Part shown: positions 24,551-36,419 of the stretch, piece by piece | How positions within the stretch are numbered: the stretch's first letter is position 1 | Layout: each line of letters opens with the position of its first letter | Assembly (NCBI GenBank): GCA_963457665.1 | Contig: OY735227.1 | Span: 42,150,820-42,214,819, forward strand | Origin: Thysanoteuthis rhombus | Lineage: Eukaryota; Mollusca; Cephalopoda; Oegopsida; Thysanoteuthidae | Direction: 5' to 3' | Length of the DNA stretch: 64,000 nucleotides | Position numbers and translations under genes: made by a program | The notes under the pieces: model-generated | What the model was told of the DNA's origin: nothing | The model's database searches: none | Seen by the model: only the letters and a program-made list of their open reading frames with translations

Positions 24551-24862
24551 CATTTGAGTGGCTGAAAGTAGATCTTAACTGTTGATCAAATAACGTTATT
24601 TCCGATCGAAAAATACCGTTTGCTGGGTTACTGAGCCAATATAGCATATAGTTAGGGTTTGTAGGTAGTTTGGGGGTTGATGTTTCTAATTTCCCAATTA
24701 CTCATGGTTGCTTTTTTTTAAAATAGATACATATAAACGTTTTTGTTATCCTACAAAGATTTAGAACAAATTGTCGTCTGACTGGTCAATTTCTTTCAAC
24801 GGTAATAGTGAATCTTTTCAAATTGAGAAAAAAAAACTAGCAACTTTCAGCCATTCAAAATG
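24551..24862 (+). mobile_element. MITE family C, copy 1
   Basis: The left end CATTTGAGTGGCTGAAAGTA and right end CAACTTTCAGCCATTCAAAA form terminal inverted repeats of about 19 bp around a 312-bp noncoding element. The same ends bound the copy at 40091-40407. Partial ends also lie near 25780-25800, 25955 and 40775. Confidence 0.65.
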
Positions 24863-26077
24863 GGGGTGACATAATCTTACCAACTCAAAACAACCACCGA
24901 ATTGAAAACTGTTTAGGTACTAAAATAAATGACTTTTATTTAAAGTTATTTATCATTAATTCCTGAACAAAAATTGGTGGCGCAAAATTCGCTAAACTCT
25001 TTAAGGTAATTTAAATTTGATACCCTAAACCCAGGTTTCTCAACCTTTCTTATGACTCGCTTTTGGTTATCTTTCAAAGCAATTGTCTCCTAAAACCGTC
25101 TTAATGGAACCAGGTTGTCATTTTACTGACGTTGTTCATTTATTTTGACCCTTGTACTTACAGCTGACATTCATATCGCCATTTTGAGACATGTCATTTT
25201 TCTATTGGGAATTTTAAATGGGTAAAAGAGGCTAGGTAAAAAATGACTCAATTTTATGGTAGAATTGATCACCAAGTAAATGTGTAGTTTTAATTTCCTC
25301 CGTATTAGTTAATTTTTAATTTTATAAGCGACCAATAAAATTAACTATGGGTCACATTATGCGAATGTTAATTTTTCCAACTTATTTAATTTAGATAAGA
25401 TATTTGAATACACTGGGTCTTCAGTTTTCAATAAACAGATTCTTGCATTGAAATGAAACGACAGTGACGCCCCAGGTGAACTTATTCCATCATGCTTTGA
25501 TGAAATTATGGCGGCAAGAAAATGATGAAAAATCAACTTATTTTCAAATTGTTCTCTCGGTATAATCTCAGATAAATACATAATTGTACCATAACATATT
25601 GTTGTTCATATTTCAAATCCTGGATGAGCCTCCCACCTATCCGCCTCTTCACTGTATCCGTCTGGTTTTATAGTTTACAATGGAATGAAACTAAAAAGAC
25701 AGAAATAAGGCTTTTATTTCAACCAAAAGATTGCCGAAAGATCATTCAGTTTGAGATCAACGCTTTTAGTACAACGGAGAAAATCTAGCCACTTTTAGTC
25801 ATTCAAATTGCCAATATGTGAAAATTCCCAATCTCAACATGGCCACATGATGCGTCTTTGCAAAAATAGTTTTCATGCTCCCCTGCTAGATTTAAAATTT
25901 TTGGATTTTTAGTTGTAAGCTGGAAATCCTAGCGATAACGCACCCGGGCTGGTCATTTTGAATGGCTGAAAGTGTCAAATCTTTAGTTTTTTTTTGTTTT
26001 TTTTTTTTTTTCTATGGAAAAAATTGGATATATTTAAGATTCAAAATTGCAGACAATTTGGAACAAACTGGAGACTA

Positions 26078-26372
26078 CTGAACAACCGTAACCACAAAAG
26101 ATGGGGGAGGGTTCTATTTTTTTTTTTTTTTTTTTCTTTAAATATCTGTAAGCTTGTTCCAGCGCACTTAGGTGTACTGTTTTGTCTACAGACATAAAAA
26201 TTGGCGTTCATACTCCACTAAACCCCTTCTAAAAATTTTTTCGCATGGAGAAAAAAAAGCTCAGTTAGATCCAAAGATCCCCCCGACCTTGATGATAAGG
26301 ACCGATCCAGGGGTGGGGGTTAAATATCCTTTTCAGACTCATTCGCATAAAATCAAAATTGTGCTGATATAA
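26078..26372 (-). mobile_element. MITE family B, truncated copy
   Basis: TGAACAACCGTAACCACAAA and GTACTGTTTTGTCTACAGAC match the 20275 copy, but the far end with GGTTGTTCAA is missing. Confidence 0.55.
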
Positions 26373-26399
26373 CCCCTCCTACTGGCAGTGGTGTACAAA

Positions 26400-26590
26400 T
26401 ATCTCTGTATTACACATTGTCCCGATATTGACCGAACTTATTTCATTTGGACATCGGCCCTTGACAGTAAAGTTAATTGCTAGAATGGAATTAACTACCC
26501 AACCGTTGTTCTTTCATATGAACTTGTTAATCACCACTTTACACCTGGCGCTTCTCAATTTATTCATTGATCTTTCATTCAAAAGAAACT
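26400..26590 (+). repeat. Dispersed repeat M, copy 1
   Basis: TTTCATTTGGACATCGGCCC, CCAACCGTTGTTCTTTCA and ACACCTGGCGCTTCTCAATT align with 40890-41110 (TTTCACTTGGACACTGACCC, CACCTGGTGCCTTTCAATCT). The two copies lie in the 5' introns of paralogs 2 and 3. They may be a mobile repeat or duplicated intron sequence. Confidence 0.55.
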
Positions 26591-26899
26591 GAATCCCATC
26601 CACGATGACAAAATTGCACAATCAATATTTAGCACATTGGTCTTGGCATTCCGGCCTATTAATTCAATCGTGTATTTTTTTTTTTTTTTTTTTTTTTTTT
26701 CCATAGAGTAGTCAATACCGACCACGGCAATCATTACAATAACTCATCTATGGCTAAAAGCCGGTAGATATTTTTGAATGTCTAAAATAAGGTAAATTTC
26801 ATTTCCGAGTGACGCTCAAAAAACTCCTACGAAGGGTCCGTGAAGTATAATAATTTTATACAACTGATCAATACGTCGAAAAATCGTATTTGTCATACT

Positions 26900-27290
26900 G
26901 AAAACAGTATGGATCCCTTTATATCTCGGAATCCTGTATTTTCTCTAATATACTGTGTAATTGCGATCTTTCTGTGTGAGGTTGAGCATGATTCTCTCGT
27001 GTGCACGTTACATGGTTCTCAGTTTGAGGGCCAATCTTTTTGTTAAGTTCCAGGTTTCAGCTCCATAGGTGACTATCGGCGGGATGCATTGGTAGTTTAT
27101 CCTTTTTAGGACTAGAGGGATTTTTTGTTCTTGAAAGTCGAACTTGCTCTACCGAAAGATTGCCTATGTAGCGTGATTCTCTTTTGCTTTATTTCTTTTG
27201 AGGATTTTATAGATTCACTGTCCTAAGTAAATGTAGCGGTCTACTTTCTCCAGCTCTGCGTTTTCAATGTACATATTGTTTGCTTATACT
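26900..27290 (-). mobile_element. LINE family F fragment, copy 2
   Basis: GTGAGGTTGAGCATGATTCT, GAGGGCCAATCTTTTTG and AGCTCCATAGGTGACTATCG are the reverse of the family F segment encoding ETWNLTKRL and LNLTW. It is the 3' region of a non-LTR element, heavily decayed. Confidence 0.65.
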
Positions 27291-27536
27291 AATATTTCCA
27301 CTAACTTTCTTCGAATAACGAATCCTCGGCAACAGCTGCAAAATGACTCGTACTTGTAACAAAGCTGCCTGATCACAAAATTAAATGTCTTTTAAAGTCT
27401 TTCGTTGCAATTTGAGTGCAAGGGATGACTAGTAATCTAATGGACAAGAGAAACGTTACCTTGAAACCACTGCTTTAGAGAATCTGTATCAAAAGCTTGA
27501 CAATTGTATATTAAATTTGATTATTCTTATTTACAG

Positions 27537-29336
27537 ATGGCCAACAACTCAACAGACGACGACTCACAGAATACTCGTCTCCCCGACGGACGTTCAATTT
27601 TTAATCTAATCACCTCAAATAACCTTGATGCAATACGTTCACTTCTTACTCCCTTAACGCTACATGATCGTCAGTTGATTGTATACCAAAGGGTCGGCAA
27701 CAAAACTCTTCTGTATTATGCTTGTGAACTAGGCTTTAGAGACATCGCGAAATATCTCTTAGACGAATGTGGAGCTGATATCGACGATGGCTACTGTGAT
27801 AGTAGTGAATCAGTATCTCCTACACGTGTTGGTACAAAGAGACTAGACATTTTCTTGCTGACGTTACTCATGAGGCGTGGAGCCGCTGTCCAGGAAAATA
27901 GTCGTACAATCTCTTGCGTTTATTACGCTTTTAAGATGAAATATTACGCGTTGATGTCGAGTTTGATGCTATATAAGAACAGAATAAATAGAACAAATAT
28001 AGTTGCATCAAGATCGGTGAGACATGCCCAGACTTTAGCGTCGTATGGGATTTCTATTTTTAATTACAATACAAGAAATATGGACTTTTTAACTGCTGCA
28101 GCCACCGGAAATATTGCTCAAATAAAAACAATATTAGCATCTGGAGTGAATAGAGACTTCCAGAATTATGAAGGAGAAAACGCCTTGTGTCTTACCATCA
28201 TGAATGAACAAAAGAATGCGATGCATTTCTTGATTAACTATAAAACGTACTCATTAAAATCTTACGCTCTAGCTTTAGAGCTGTGTGGAGCAAAATTCAT
28301 AGTATTTCTGTCTGAAAATCAAAAGGGACTCGAATGCTGGAGAAAATCTACTAGAGTTCGTCGGGAAAATTGCATCGGCTTCTCCGATAAAAATCAAGTT
28401 AGAACTCAAAGTGATCTTGGAATAGAGTTTCAGACTGAAGAGGAAATTAACAGACTACAGAATACAAGTCTTTATATTCAGGCTCTACTTATTTTTCTTC
28501 GACTCCTCTCACGGTCAAGTGATGTAACAAGATCGGCTTTCAGAATGGTGGCTCAACATCAGATCTTTCAAGAAGACCTTCTTCTTTGCTTGAAAATACT
28601 TTCAGAGCTTTACTGCAGTACCCAAACTGACGGTACTTTGATTCTATACCCAACCGAGCAGGCTCTTGAAACGATGGATGATTTGTTTCGTTCTCATTTC
28701 CAGACTCGTTGCAATGGTAAAACTGAAGATTTACTCAAATTTGGAAGTTTATTCGACTTTTTAGATGCTGAAATATGGGGAGCAATCCTCAGGGATTCAC
28801 TCACTTTTTACGATATCGCTTACGAACAACTTCTCGCATACGTGCTCTTCAATATGAATAGGATGACTGGATATGATCTGAGTCAAGACGAAAAAGAATG
28901 GATCGAAAAGGGAGTCAGAGTAATAAATAAACGGTGTTCATCACGTTACCCAACCACGTTAATTCACGAGGCGATTCACAGAAAATGTCCTTTATCGGTT
29001 GTCGCTTTGCTTCTAAAATGTTCTTCTGATGCCAATTGTCAAAACCGTTTGAAAAATACCCCGCTTCATTTGGTCTCTTCGTTATACAATAAGAACTCCT
29101 ATTCTATCCAACTATCGAATCTCTTGATAGAAGCCGGGGCACATATTGATTCCGTGAATCGTTACGGTACCCGACCCCTGGAAGTTCTCCAAGAGAAAGG
29201 TATCATAGAAAAACCCCTTAAGTATCTCTCTTTACAGTGTTTGGCAGCTCGAGCAATCGGCAAGTTCGGCATCGTTGTGTCCGAAGAGGACTTTCCTATA
29301 ATCTTAGTCAGATTTATACGACTTCACTCGGCGTAA
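27537..29336 (+). CDS. FEM1-like CRL2 substrate receptor, paralog 2
   Basis: 599 residues in one coding exon, with the ATG directly after TTATTTACAG. The N-terminal ankyrin repeats begin near residue 57 (TLLYYACELGFRDIAKYLLD, ECGADIDDGY). The FEM1 TPR-like centre has YALALELCGAKFIVF, GLECWRKSTRVRRE and LYIQALLIFLRLL. C-terminal ankyrin repeats (LIHEAIHRKCPLSVVALLL; NTPLHLVSS) precede the VHL-box: BC-box-like LSLQCLAARAI and Cul2-box-like FPIILVRFIRLH. The first 170 codons are almost the same as paralog 3, with 101 identical bases at 27864-27964. The last 150 codons instead match paralog 1 (AGAHIDSVN, GIIEKPLKYLSLQCLAARAI). That mosaic pattern suggests gene conversion or unequal exchange. A predicted promoter and 5'UTR exon lie about 4 kb upstream. 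The role as an Elongin-CUL2 adaptor for degron recognition is inferred from family. Confidence 0.88.
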   Translation: MANNSTDDDSQNTRLPDGRSIFNLITSNNLDAIRSLLTPLTLHDRQLIVYQRVGNKTLLYYACELGFRDIAKYLLDECGADIDDGYCDSSESVSPTRVGTKRLDIFLLTLLMRRGAAVQENSRTISCVYYAFKMKYYALMSSLMLYKNRINRTNIVASRSVRHAQTLASYGISIFNYNTRNMDFLTAAATGNIAQIKTILASGVNRDFQNYEGENALCLTIMNEQKNAMHFLINYKTYSLKSYALALELCGAKFIVFLSENQKGLECWRKSTRVRRENCIGFSDKNQVRTQSDLGIEFQTEEEINRLQNTSLYIQALLIFLRLLSRSSDVTRSAFRMVAQHQIFQEDLLLCLKILSELYCSTQTDGTLILYPTEQALETMDDLFRSHFQTRCNGKTEDLLKFGSLFDFLDAEIWGAILRDSLTFYDIAYEQLLAYVLFNMNRMTGYDLSQDEKEWIEKGVRVINKRCSSRYPTTLIHEAIHRKCPLSVVALLLKCSSDANCQNRLKNTPLHLVSSLYNKNSYSIQLSNLLIEAGAHIDSVNRYGTRPLEVLQEKGIIEKPLKYLSLQCLAARAIGKFGIVVSEEDFPIILVRFIRLHSA

Positions 29337-29723
29337 TCATTCTAAAATATTATTTACATTGAATAAGTTTGCTTAATTCTATGCTCCAGGCGTAACTTTT
29401 TGGCGCCAGATATAACTTTTTGCGCATACCTTTCAATCACTAATTTCAATGTTCAAATGTCGTATTTTAATATCGCTTGTCTTTATTTTTAGAATATATT
29501 CTATTTATACATTTTCCCGGCAAAAGTAGGTGGAACACGAATAATCAAATTATGTTTTTAATTTGCTCGCTCTGTTGTTTTAACTTGTTCGTGAATAGGT
29601 TGGGAATATCACTAAAAGATGACGTCCATGATTTCAAAGTGAGGAAGCCCTATATTTTAAAAGTTGTATTTTCTTTTTCTCATAAAAATGGCCAAACAGT
29701 CTCTTAAGATTACGACCACGCTC

Positions 29724-29759
<36 letters not shown>

Positions 29760-29862
29760 TTTCTTTTTCATGATTGGCATGGGTATCATGATTATAAGTG
29801 GATTCGCAAAAGATATTCAGCAGAAATCAATTTTAAATGAAACTTTCTGTTACGGTCAATAA
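29337..29862. other. 3' flank of paralog 2
   Basis: AT-rich; a long T run lies at about 29725-29758. No canonical AATAAA was found in the first 400 bases. Nothing else recognised. Confidence 0.4.
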
Positions 29863-30205
29863 TTGAATAACCATGGTGTTGAAATCTGAAGTCATACTAA
29901 AATCCATCGAAGATTAGATATGGTCAGAATAAATTATACTTATGACATCACAGGCGTTTTCCATTGAGAAACATTTAAAATAGTCTGGAGAATATTGTTA
30001 TTAACTCGTCAAAATAAGACCCACAAAAGCTTACTTTTATTTTTTTGGGAGGGAAAAAGTGGTTTGCAGATGCTATTTTTTTCAAGTCTTTAGACAACAG
30101 TGTTACTAAGAGCACCCCAACACGCAAACACATAGAACATCACATGCAAATATGAAAGAAAAGGAAAGAACACTTCACCTCCTTATGGTGGCTGCGGTTG
30201 TTTAA
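29863..30205 (+). mobile_element. MITE family B, copy 3
   Basis: Left end TTGAATAACCATGGTG and right end GGCTGCGGTTGTTTAA are inverted repeats. The core TATGGTCAGAATAAATTATA and GACATCACAGGCGTTTTCCA is shared with copies 1, 2 and 4. The element is 343 bp and noncoding. Confidence 0.7.
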
Positions 30206-30599
30206 CTAGGATTCTGTTACTTCTGAGTTATTTAATTAGTGGGAAAACCAGTCCACAATATTTAATCTTTGTTTAGAGAGACACGTTACTATTTTTGTGG
30301 TTCCTTTACGCTGGCTACAGCATCAGACGTCCCTGCCCGGGCTTCATATATCCCAAGTTTTTTCTGTCTCTTCGAGGTATCGGGATATACGAAATGGATT
30401 CATATACGAAGAGGCGTCACTCACTTCACCATACGCTACATAATCCATGCCTCCACCAAGGACGTTAGTGGTAGTTTCAGAGTCCATGTTTCCACGGTGC
30501 TAATCAACCGGTCTCTGGCGATTCCAAATAAGTTCATCTTTTAGATAAATTGGTCGGTTGATTCGATTTCTACAGGACAAGATAACTTTGGACACAACA

Positions 30600-31165
30600 G
30601 CGTTTGATTAATAATACAAGGGCAAGTCCTGTTTCAAAGGTGCCTGCTCTGAAGAGACAGGACTAGTTGGTGTGTCAAGCAGCCCGGCATAATTCTCATG
30701 TGAAATAATTTTTATTTCGGTTACCTCTGTTCCAAGTCGCCAATTAAGATGTTATCTGAATTTAGATAATTCTAAAGAGCAGAAGTCAATGGAGATTATT
30801 TATAGAATATGAACCAAGATCTTGTTTTGTTCTTTTTTTATTGTTTCACCCATCTTCACTAGATTTCCAAAGAACTGCTGATCCAGAACATTTCAAACTC
30901 AACACTGCACTGCCTTATCTTCACAAATATATCTGGCGTTTATCGACTTCGTACAACGGCCAGTTGTCGAGTGATCCTGGCGTATATACACACACTAAGA
31001 TTTCTTCAATCGTGGTTAGATTTGCTAATGATGATTCTTTAAAAAACAGATAGCCAATCAAATTTTTATCTAGTGCATGTCCTAAAGGTGCATGTTTGGA
31101 AAAGCCAGGACTTGTCAATGTGCTGAGTAGCCTGCCATAATTCTCATGTAAAATAATTTTCCATC
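30600..31165 (+). repeat. Dispersed repeat family N, copy 3, with a tandem partial duplication
   Basis: 30785-30990 holds the N landmarks (CTAGATTTCCAAAGAACTGC, ACAACGGCCAGTTGTCGAGT). A downstream block (AAGGTGCATGTTTGGAA, GCCATAATTCTCATGTAAAA) at 31085-31165 repeats a block at 30635-30710 (AAGGTGCCTGCTCTGAA, GGCATAATTCTCATGTGAAA), so the unit is partly duplicated in tandem. Confidence 0.55.
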
Positions 31166-31489
31166 GGCTGAACAAAACCATACGATGAAAAATCAAGTAT
31201 CGATGTTGTATTTAATACAATTAGGGAAAGAATAACGGTCAAATCACATATCCTAACACAGGAATAAAACACACATACGCCGTAATAGAAGTAATTTTAT
31301 TCAAAAGAAGGGAAGCCTTTATAATCACTCGACCCGTGGTGGGCACAGCTAACGAAAATGCTAAATATTTAGCAGAAACGAGTTTAGCTGTTAATTTGTA
31401 TAGTATGAATTAAGCTTCGTTTCTTTTTGTTCAACTGTCTAAGCTACATCATATCAAAATATCAGGGCACAGCCAAAGAAAAAAGCTCA

Positions 31490-32345
31490 ACTGATGAACC
31501 GCTGAAAATTTAGCGGAAGCAAAGTTAACCAAGTCTTATCATAAGAATTTAGCTGCGGTTCAGTTTAATCGCTTTAAACTCCTTAAAAACAGACCTAGAA
31601 TGCTGAAATTTTAATATGCTATAGCTCAGTCATAAAGCTTTAGATAAACTGTATGTTGATTACAAACTAATGTTAATTTCATGTTCATTTAATTATTTAT
31701 ATAAACCTTATTCACCAACCGTTGGTAGCTCTATATAAGCTTTAACACACTTGATCTTCAGAGGCTCTGGGTCAGTTTTATGAGTTTTAGAGCAAATAAA
31801 CTGAACAGATTTTAAATTCTTATTTGCATTAATATTCGGACCATCCTCATCTTTGTTTTTCATATAACGTTTCGGCCGTTGCACTCTACGGCCTTCGTCA
31901 GGTATCATCTGGGAGATTTTAAATTCATATAATAAACGTTAGCAACTATCTTTCTTCCGATAAATTTTCGGGTTTTTTTGGGGTTTTTTTTTGTTTTTTT
32001 CTTCTAGCTGGGCCCTGAAATTTCAATATATTGTAGCTTAAACCTGGATCTTTCCAAAAAGGTATAGTATGTCAATATTGGATGATGATCAAGGTATATA
32101 TAAATAATTAAATGAACAAATGAAATTAAACATTAGTTTACATTGAACATACACTTTATTTAAATTTCTCTCTAAACTACAACACAATGAAATTTCAGTG
32201 TTCTATGTCTAATTTTAAGGAGTTTAGGAGGAAAAAAACTAACCTGGTTTAAATTCATATTATAAAAGTGGTTATCTTTGCTTCCGCTAAATATAATAAA
32301 ATTCCTAACAGTTTGCCAGTTCAGCATTTTCTATAGCTGAGTCCC
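31490..32345. repeat. Large imperfect fold-back (inverted repeat)
   Basis: The left arm at about 31490-31710 holds TTTAGCGGAAGCAAAGTTAA, AAACTCCTTAAAAACAGACC and TTCATTTAATTATTTATATA. It is the inverse of the right arm at about 32080-32345, where the - strand reads TTTAGCGGAAGCAAAGATAA, AAACTCCTTAAAATTAGACA and TTCATTTAATTATTTATATA. Arms are about 220-265 bp and perhaps 75-80 percent identical. The spacer holds a hammerhead-like repeat copy. It is probably two copies of one element in opposite orientation, or a fold-back transposon. Confidence 0.65.
31832..31916 (-). repeat. Hammerhead-ribozyme-like repeat copy inside the fold-back
   Basis: On the - strand, CTGACGA (31901-31895) is followed by a 6-bp stem II (GGCCGT/ACGGCC) and then GAAAC (31873-31869). 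These are two conserved boxes of the hammerhead core in the right order. A matching stem I and NUH cleavage site are not evident, so activity is doubtful. The flank GATGAGGATGGTCCGAAT matches the 43581 repeat. Confidence 0.5.
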
Positions 32346-33714
32346 CCATTGGCGTTACCAAATTAATTTTACTGGGTAACATTCTGTTTAAGTTAAAAGA
32401 AAGAAAAATATTAGCGTCATTAACTTTATTGACCAGCATTTTCTCGCGTTAGTTTCTTCCGTAATTCAGGCAACTTCTTAATTCTATTCTCGCAGAAATC
32501 TTTATAATTTCCAGCTGAACTATTCTATGTTGCTTTGCTGTATTCCTAGAAACAGAATTTTTAAAAAATTTTATTTTAGATTTTTTAAAAACTGGAATAA
32601 ACGGTGATCCGGAACTGTGATATTTGCTGAATCCAACTAATGAGTTAAAACTTCCCAGCCAAGCTGTGACCATTCTTGCCTGGCTATCAAAGAAATATGT
32701 AGTTAAGCGTTATCTTGATGGAATTAGTTTTCTCATACTCTATCTCAGGCGCATGCTTTTAATCGATTATTGTCTTTAATTGAGAGTACTTGATCGAATC
32801 AATCTTTTGGTTCCCTGAAAAAAAAAATCTCATAAGACTACTTCCTTACAATGTATCTATCAACAAAACATCAAATTCTTTGTAAGAAAGCTAACCTTGA
32901 CGTTAGTGGCTGTTCATTTCATTTGTCCCGAAATCTCATGCAGCCCACGTATTGTAGGTATCCACATTTAACAATTTGTTTCAATAAAGGAATATTCTTA
33001 AGTGGAAGCTACATATCAAAGCGATTAATATAACCAAACTGCTATAAATTATTTTCAACTCTTTGTTTGAATACTTAGTGTGGTGGTTATACCAAACCCC
33101 AGATTATATTTTTTTTCTTTGATTTCATAGCTCAATTAATTTCCTTGACCGAGGAGTATCGTACTACAAGATCTGCTGCAGGAAACTTCAACAACTTTTG
33201 GCACATTCGATCATCCACAGTACTTTTTTGTCAATAAAATGCAGAAATAATTTTGTTTCAGTCACATTTTTATCTTTCATAAAATAAGATAAAGCATAAA
33301 ATGCCCCAAATGTTACTTGTTCCTTCCCCTCTTCAACGTTCATTATACATTATTTATTGTCTTTTTTGATCATCGCCAATTATACACCATATTTTTACAT
33401 CAACTTCAAAAGTAATAAAATTCATGAAAACATGTTCAATAAACATGAATACCAACATCTAAAATTTAACACAATTAACAGTTCAGACTCTCCTGAAAAT
33501 CTCGTCTGACTGATTCCCAAAATATCCTTGTAAGCTCATACTCTTTCCACAATTTCTAAACATATCTAAACTATTTTAAAAACTCTGTACACTATTTCTA
33601 TTTTTTAACATGACAAGGCAATTTATTCCAAAAATATATCCCTCAATCTGAAATAAATCCAATTGTTTAGTAGCTTCAGCTTTTGAAATCGGTCTTGTCA
33701 GAGGATTTCCGGAT
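32346..33714. other. Noncoding DNA, nothing recognised
   Basis: AT-rich sequence with short chance frames. No repeat shared with other parts of the window was recognised. Confidence 0.4.
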
Positions 33715-34560
33715 TGAGTCAAATGTTGAAACTATCATCTGGCTTTTAGCGACCTCTGTTGGACTTTCCCCGAGATTAGCCAGACCTCTCTATCAAGGGC
33801 ATCGCAGTGAACTTGTCTAGTTCGTCACGCTAATCTATTTTTGTCGGCTGCAGTTTTACGTATGGTCTGTGGGGATACACGTTGTGAGTCATTATGTACA
33901 GCGGTTGTCGGTCACTCTTGCATTATGGCCTGCCCATTGCCATTTGAGTTTTTCTATAATATCTCTGACTTCTGTTAGTTTTTTAATATATTGTGCTATA
34001 TTGTGATCCCTCCATGTGAAGTTCAGCATGATTCTCTCCTTGCACATGTTGCACGGTTCTCGGATTAAAGGCCAATTTTTTTGGTTAGGTTCCATGTTTC
34101 TGCTTCAAGAGACTATCGGAAGGATGCATTGGTTGTAAACCCTTCGTTCTTTTCAGGTCTAATGGGATTTTTTGTTTTTGAGTTCTTTACGTGATTTCTT
34201 CTTTTGAGGATTTCAGGGAGATACCCTAGGTAGATGAGGTGGTTAACTTTCTTCAACACTGCATTCTATAATTTGATCGCTGTTTCTTTGTCCCTAACGT
34301 GCTTGTTGTCGAAGAAATTTATTTTTCAGAAACCCGTGCGAAGACTAACTCTTTTGCTTGCTTCATTCAGTTCGTCCAGCATTATTTGTAGATCAAGGGG
34401 GGAAAAAGCAAAAAGACAACGTCGTCAGCAACTCTGAGGATACTTGTAAATTCGCTATCTACTTTAATTCCCTTATTTTCCCCAGTCTAAGTTTCGGAAG
34501 ATCATTTCCAGATAGACTGTGAAGAGTTTGGATGAGTACGAGTAAGAAGTTACCCCGTGA
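33715..34560 (-). mobile_element. LINE family F, copy 3 (longest towards the RT core)
   Basis: On the - strand it includes a decayed catalytic box (RVADDVVF, compare FADD), then RRVYNQCILPIVS, the LNFTWRDHN block and VRDIIEKLKWQWAGHNARVT. Several in-frame stops are present. The order RT active site, then the KWQWAGHVAR block, fits an RTE/I/CR1-like non-LTR element. Confidence 0.75.
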
Positions 34561-35842
34561 GAGGTGAATCAAGACAAACCATCTCATAAACCAAAAATAC
34601 GCCAATACTTTCTTTGATTTCCACGCTATGACAGCGGTCACATCACCATAAATAGTGATATATTTTGTTTTAATGAAGTTAAAACTAAATGTTGCCAATG
34701 TCATCTAAAGCAAAACTGGGACGAGTATTTGATGTAACCGAATATAAAACCGTACGATGCAATTTTTGTTTCTTGTTGTTTAAGCGTAAAAAAGTATAGA
34801 ACATTTCTATCTATCCCCTCAAACTTTGCTTCCGCGACCAGCATAGTGATATTCATATATTGTTGTTTTTCTTACATCATGTGATTAACTAGGTGTAAAT
34901 TCACCAGTTGTCCAATCAGGCAAGCGTGTTTAGCGCTCTGCCCTGTATATGAGAAAGTTGAGTTTTTACACAAATCGAAGATTTTATTTTGTAATAATTT
35001 TAACAAAGAAAGGCTTTTATTGTATGTTACTTCATTACATTCACTCGGGAAAATTGCTCTGAAAAACACTACAATTCTTTATGAATTTTATCTTCAAATT
35101 AAATATGATGCAAAATACGCCTAAATTGTGGAAGTGAGTTGCATCAAATCGAATTTCTTCTCTAAAAACGATCAAGGATTTTCCAATTGTAGGCATATAA
35201 CAAGTGTTAAGGTATTAAAAATGCCCAGGTGTCTCTAACGGTATCATCGTTGGCCGACGAGCACGAGATCGTATAGAATGCAGGGGCTAAACTGACTGAT
35301 GAGTTAAATGGCAACTGCGTTGAATTAGGGGTCGCCATCATTGCCAGTTGCCGACTATCCCGTTCTCGCATTACCTGTGGGTGCCACTGGGTCAACATAT
35401 CCCTTGTATACCGTTGCTACTCTTGTCAGGGGAAAACAGAACAGTTGCCACCTTGGAGATAGTGTCCCATCTTTCTGGTCCAAACACTCGTTCTGCGGTC
35501 AAACGGTAGAATCTGTCCGCGTCTGATGGCTGCTGTAGCTACGCTACCAATTCATCTCCCTTATACTTCATCCGGCTGAGTCCATTTCTACGAATGAAAA
35601 AGGCGAAAACAGCGCATGTATTGCTATCTCTGGCATTTTGGTACTTCAGTTCATTTACTAGTTATTGATCAACAAATTTGGATTTTTAAAAAAACAACAA
35701 AAAAAAACAAAAAAAAAACGCTTGCAACTTTTGCACACACGTATTATTTTCTCAAAAAAGTCCAGACAGTGTGAGGCAAAACATCTGTCAACTTCACTCC
35801 ATGAAAACAAAGTTTCCTTTTTATTGTTGATTTTTTGAAACT
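34561..35842. other. Noncoding DNA, nothing recognised
   Basis: Overlapping short frames at 35207-35526 on both strands are not conserved-looking. An A-rich tract lies at 35688-35720. No other structure seen. Confidence 0.4.
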
Positions 35843-35845
35843 ATT

Positions 35846-36015
35846 CAACTTCATCTTGATTGTTGATGCTTTTTATCGCAACTAAACCCAGGGTGGTTTC
35901 TGTTCAGCAGTGAGTAAATAGATTGAAAGCACGAAATCGGAATAAGTTCCCGGTGAGAATCGAACACACGATACTATATTCCACACAACTGTTCTTACCT
36001 GTGAACTACTGGAAC
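35846..36015 (-). mobile_element. SINE family G, copy 3
   Basis: The - strand has a B-box-like GTGTTCGATTCTCACC near 35950-35965 and the family body GCGATAAAAAGCATCAAC. It is diverged from copy 2, and the A-box is weak. Confidence 0.55.
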
Positions 36016-36149
36016 TCAGAGGCACGCATCAGTCAAAATCAATCATTTGAGCTCATTCACCATCCCGATCTCTCCTGCACCATGTTTATTATCAACTGGC
36101 CGTTCAATCCAATTTTCGTTTATTTCATCAGATGGAATATTGTAAATCA

Positions 36150-36335
36150 TTATTAATAATTATTTATATAAACTATGAAGTAAGATCTATTATTTTTAAT
36201 GGTTGATCTATTCTCAATAGATTTCTCAAGAACCACTGATTGAGAAAAATCCGAATTCGTCACTCCTCTGCCTTTTGTACTGACAAATATATCTTGCGAA
36301 AAACAACTCCGTACAGGGACCAGTTGTCGAATAAT
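36150..36335 (+). repeat. Dispersed repeat family N, copy 4
   Basis: ATAGATTTCTCAAGAACCAC, CTGCCTTTTGTACTGACAAA and GGGACCAGTTGTCGAATAAT match the family at 11160 and 30785. Confidence 0.55.
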
Positions 36336-36419
36336 TTTTTTAAATTGTTATTAGATGATGATGGTCTCCGTCTGTAGATACAGCTGGTTAGGTTTATTGG
36401 CCTGTAACTGTTTAGATCT

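Larger units (their letters stand above)
23537..27536 (+). other. Predicted 5'UTR intron of paralog 2 (about 4.0 kb)
   Basis: It runs from GTAAAT to TTATTTACAG. Its first 160 bases are similar to the start of the paralog 3 intron (CACCTACGATTTTAGACAG shared). The rest carries MITE C at 24551, MITE B at 26078, repeat M at 26400 and a LINE F fragment at 26900. The stretch between them is AT-rich with no coding signal. Confidence 0.5.
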
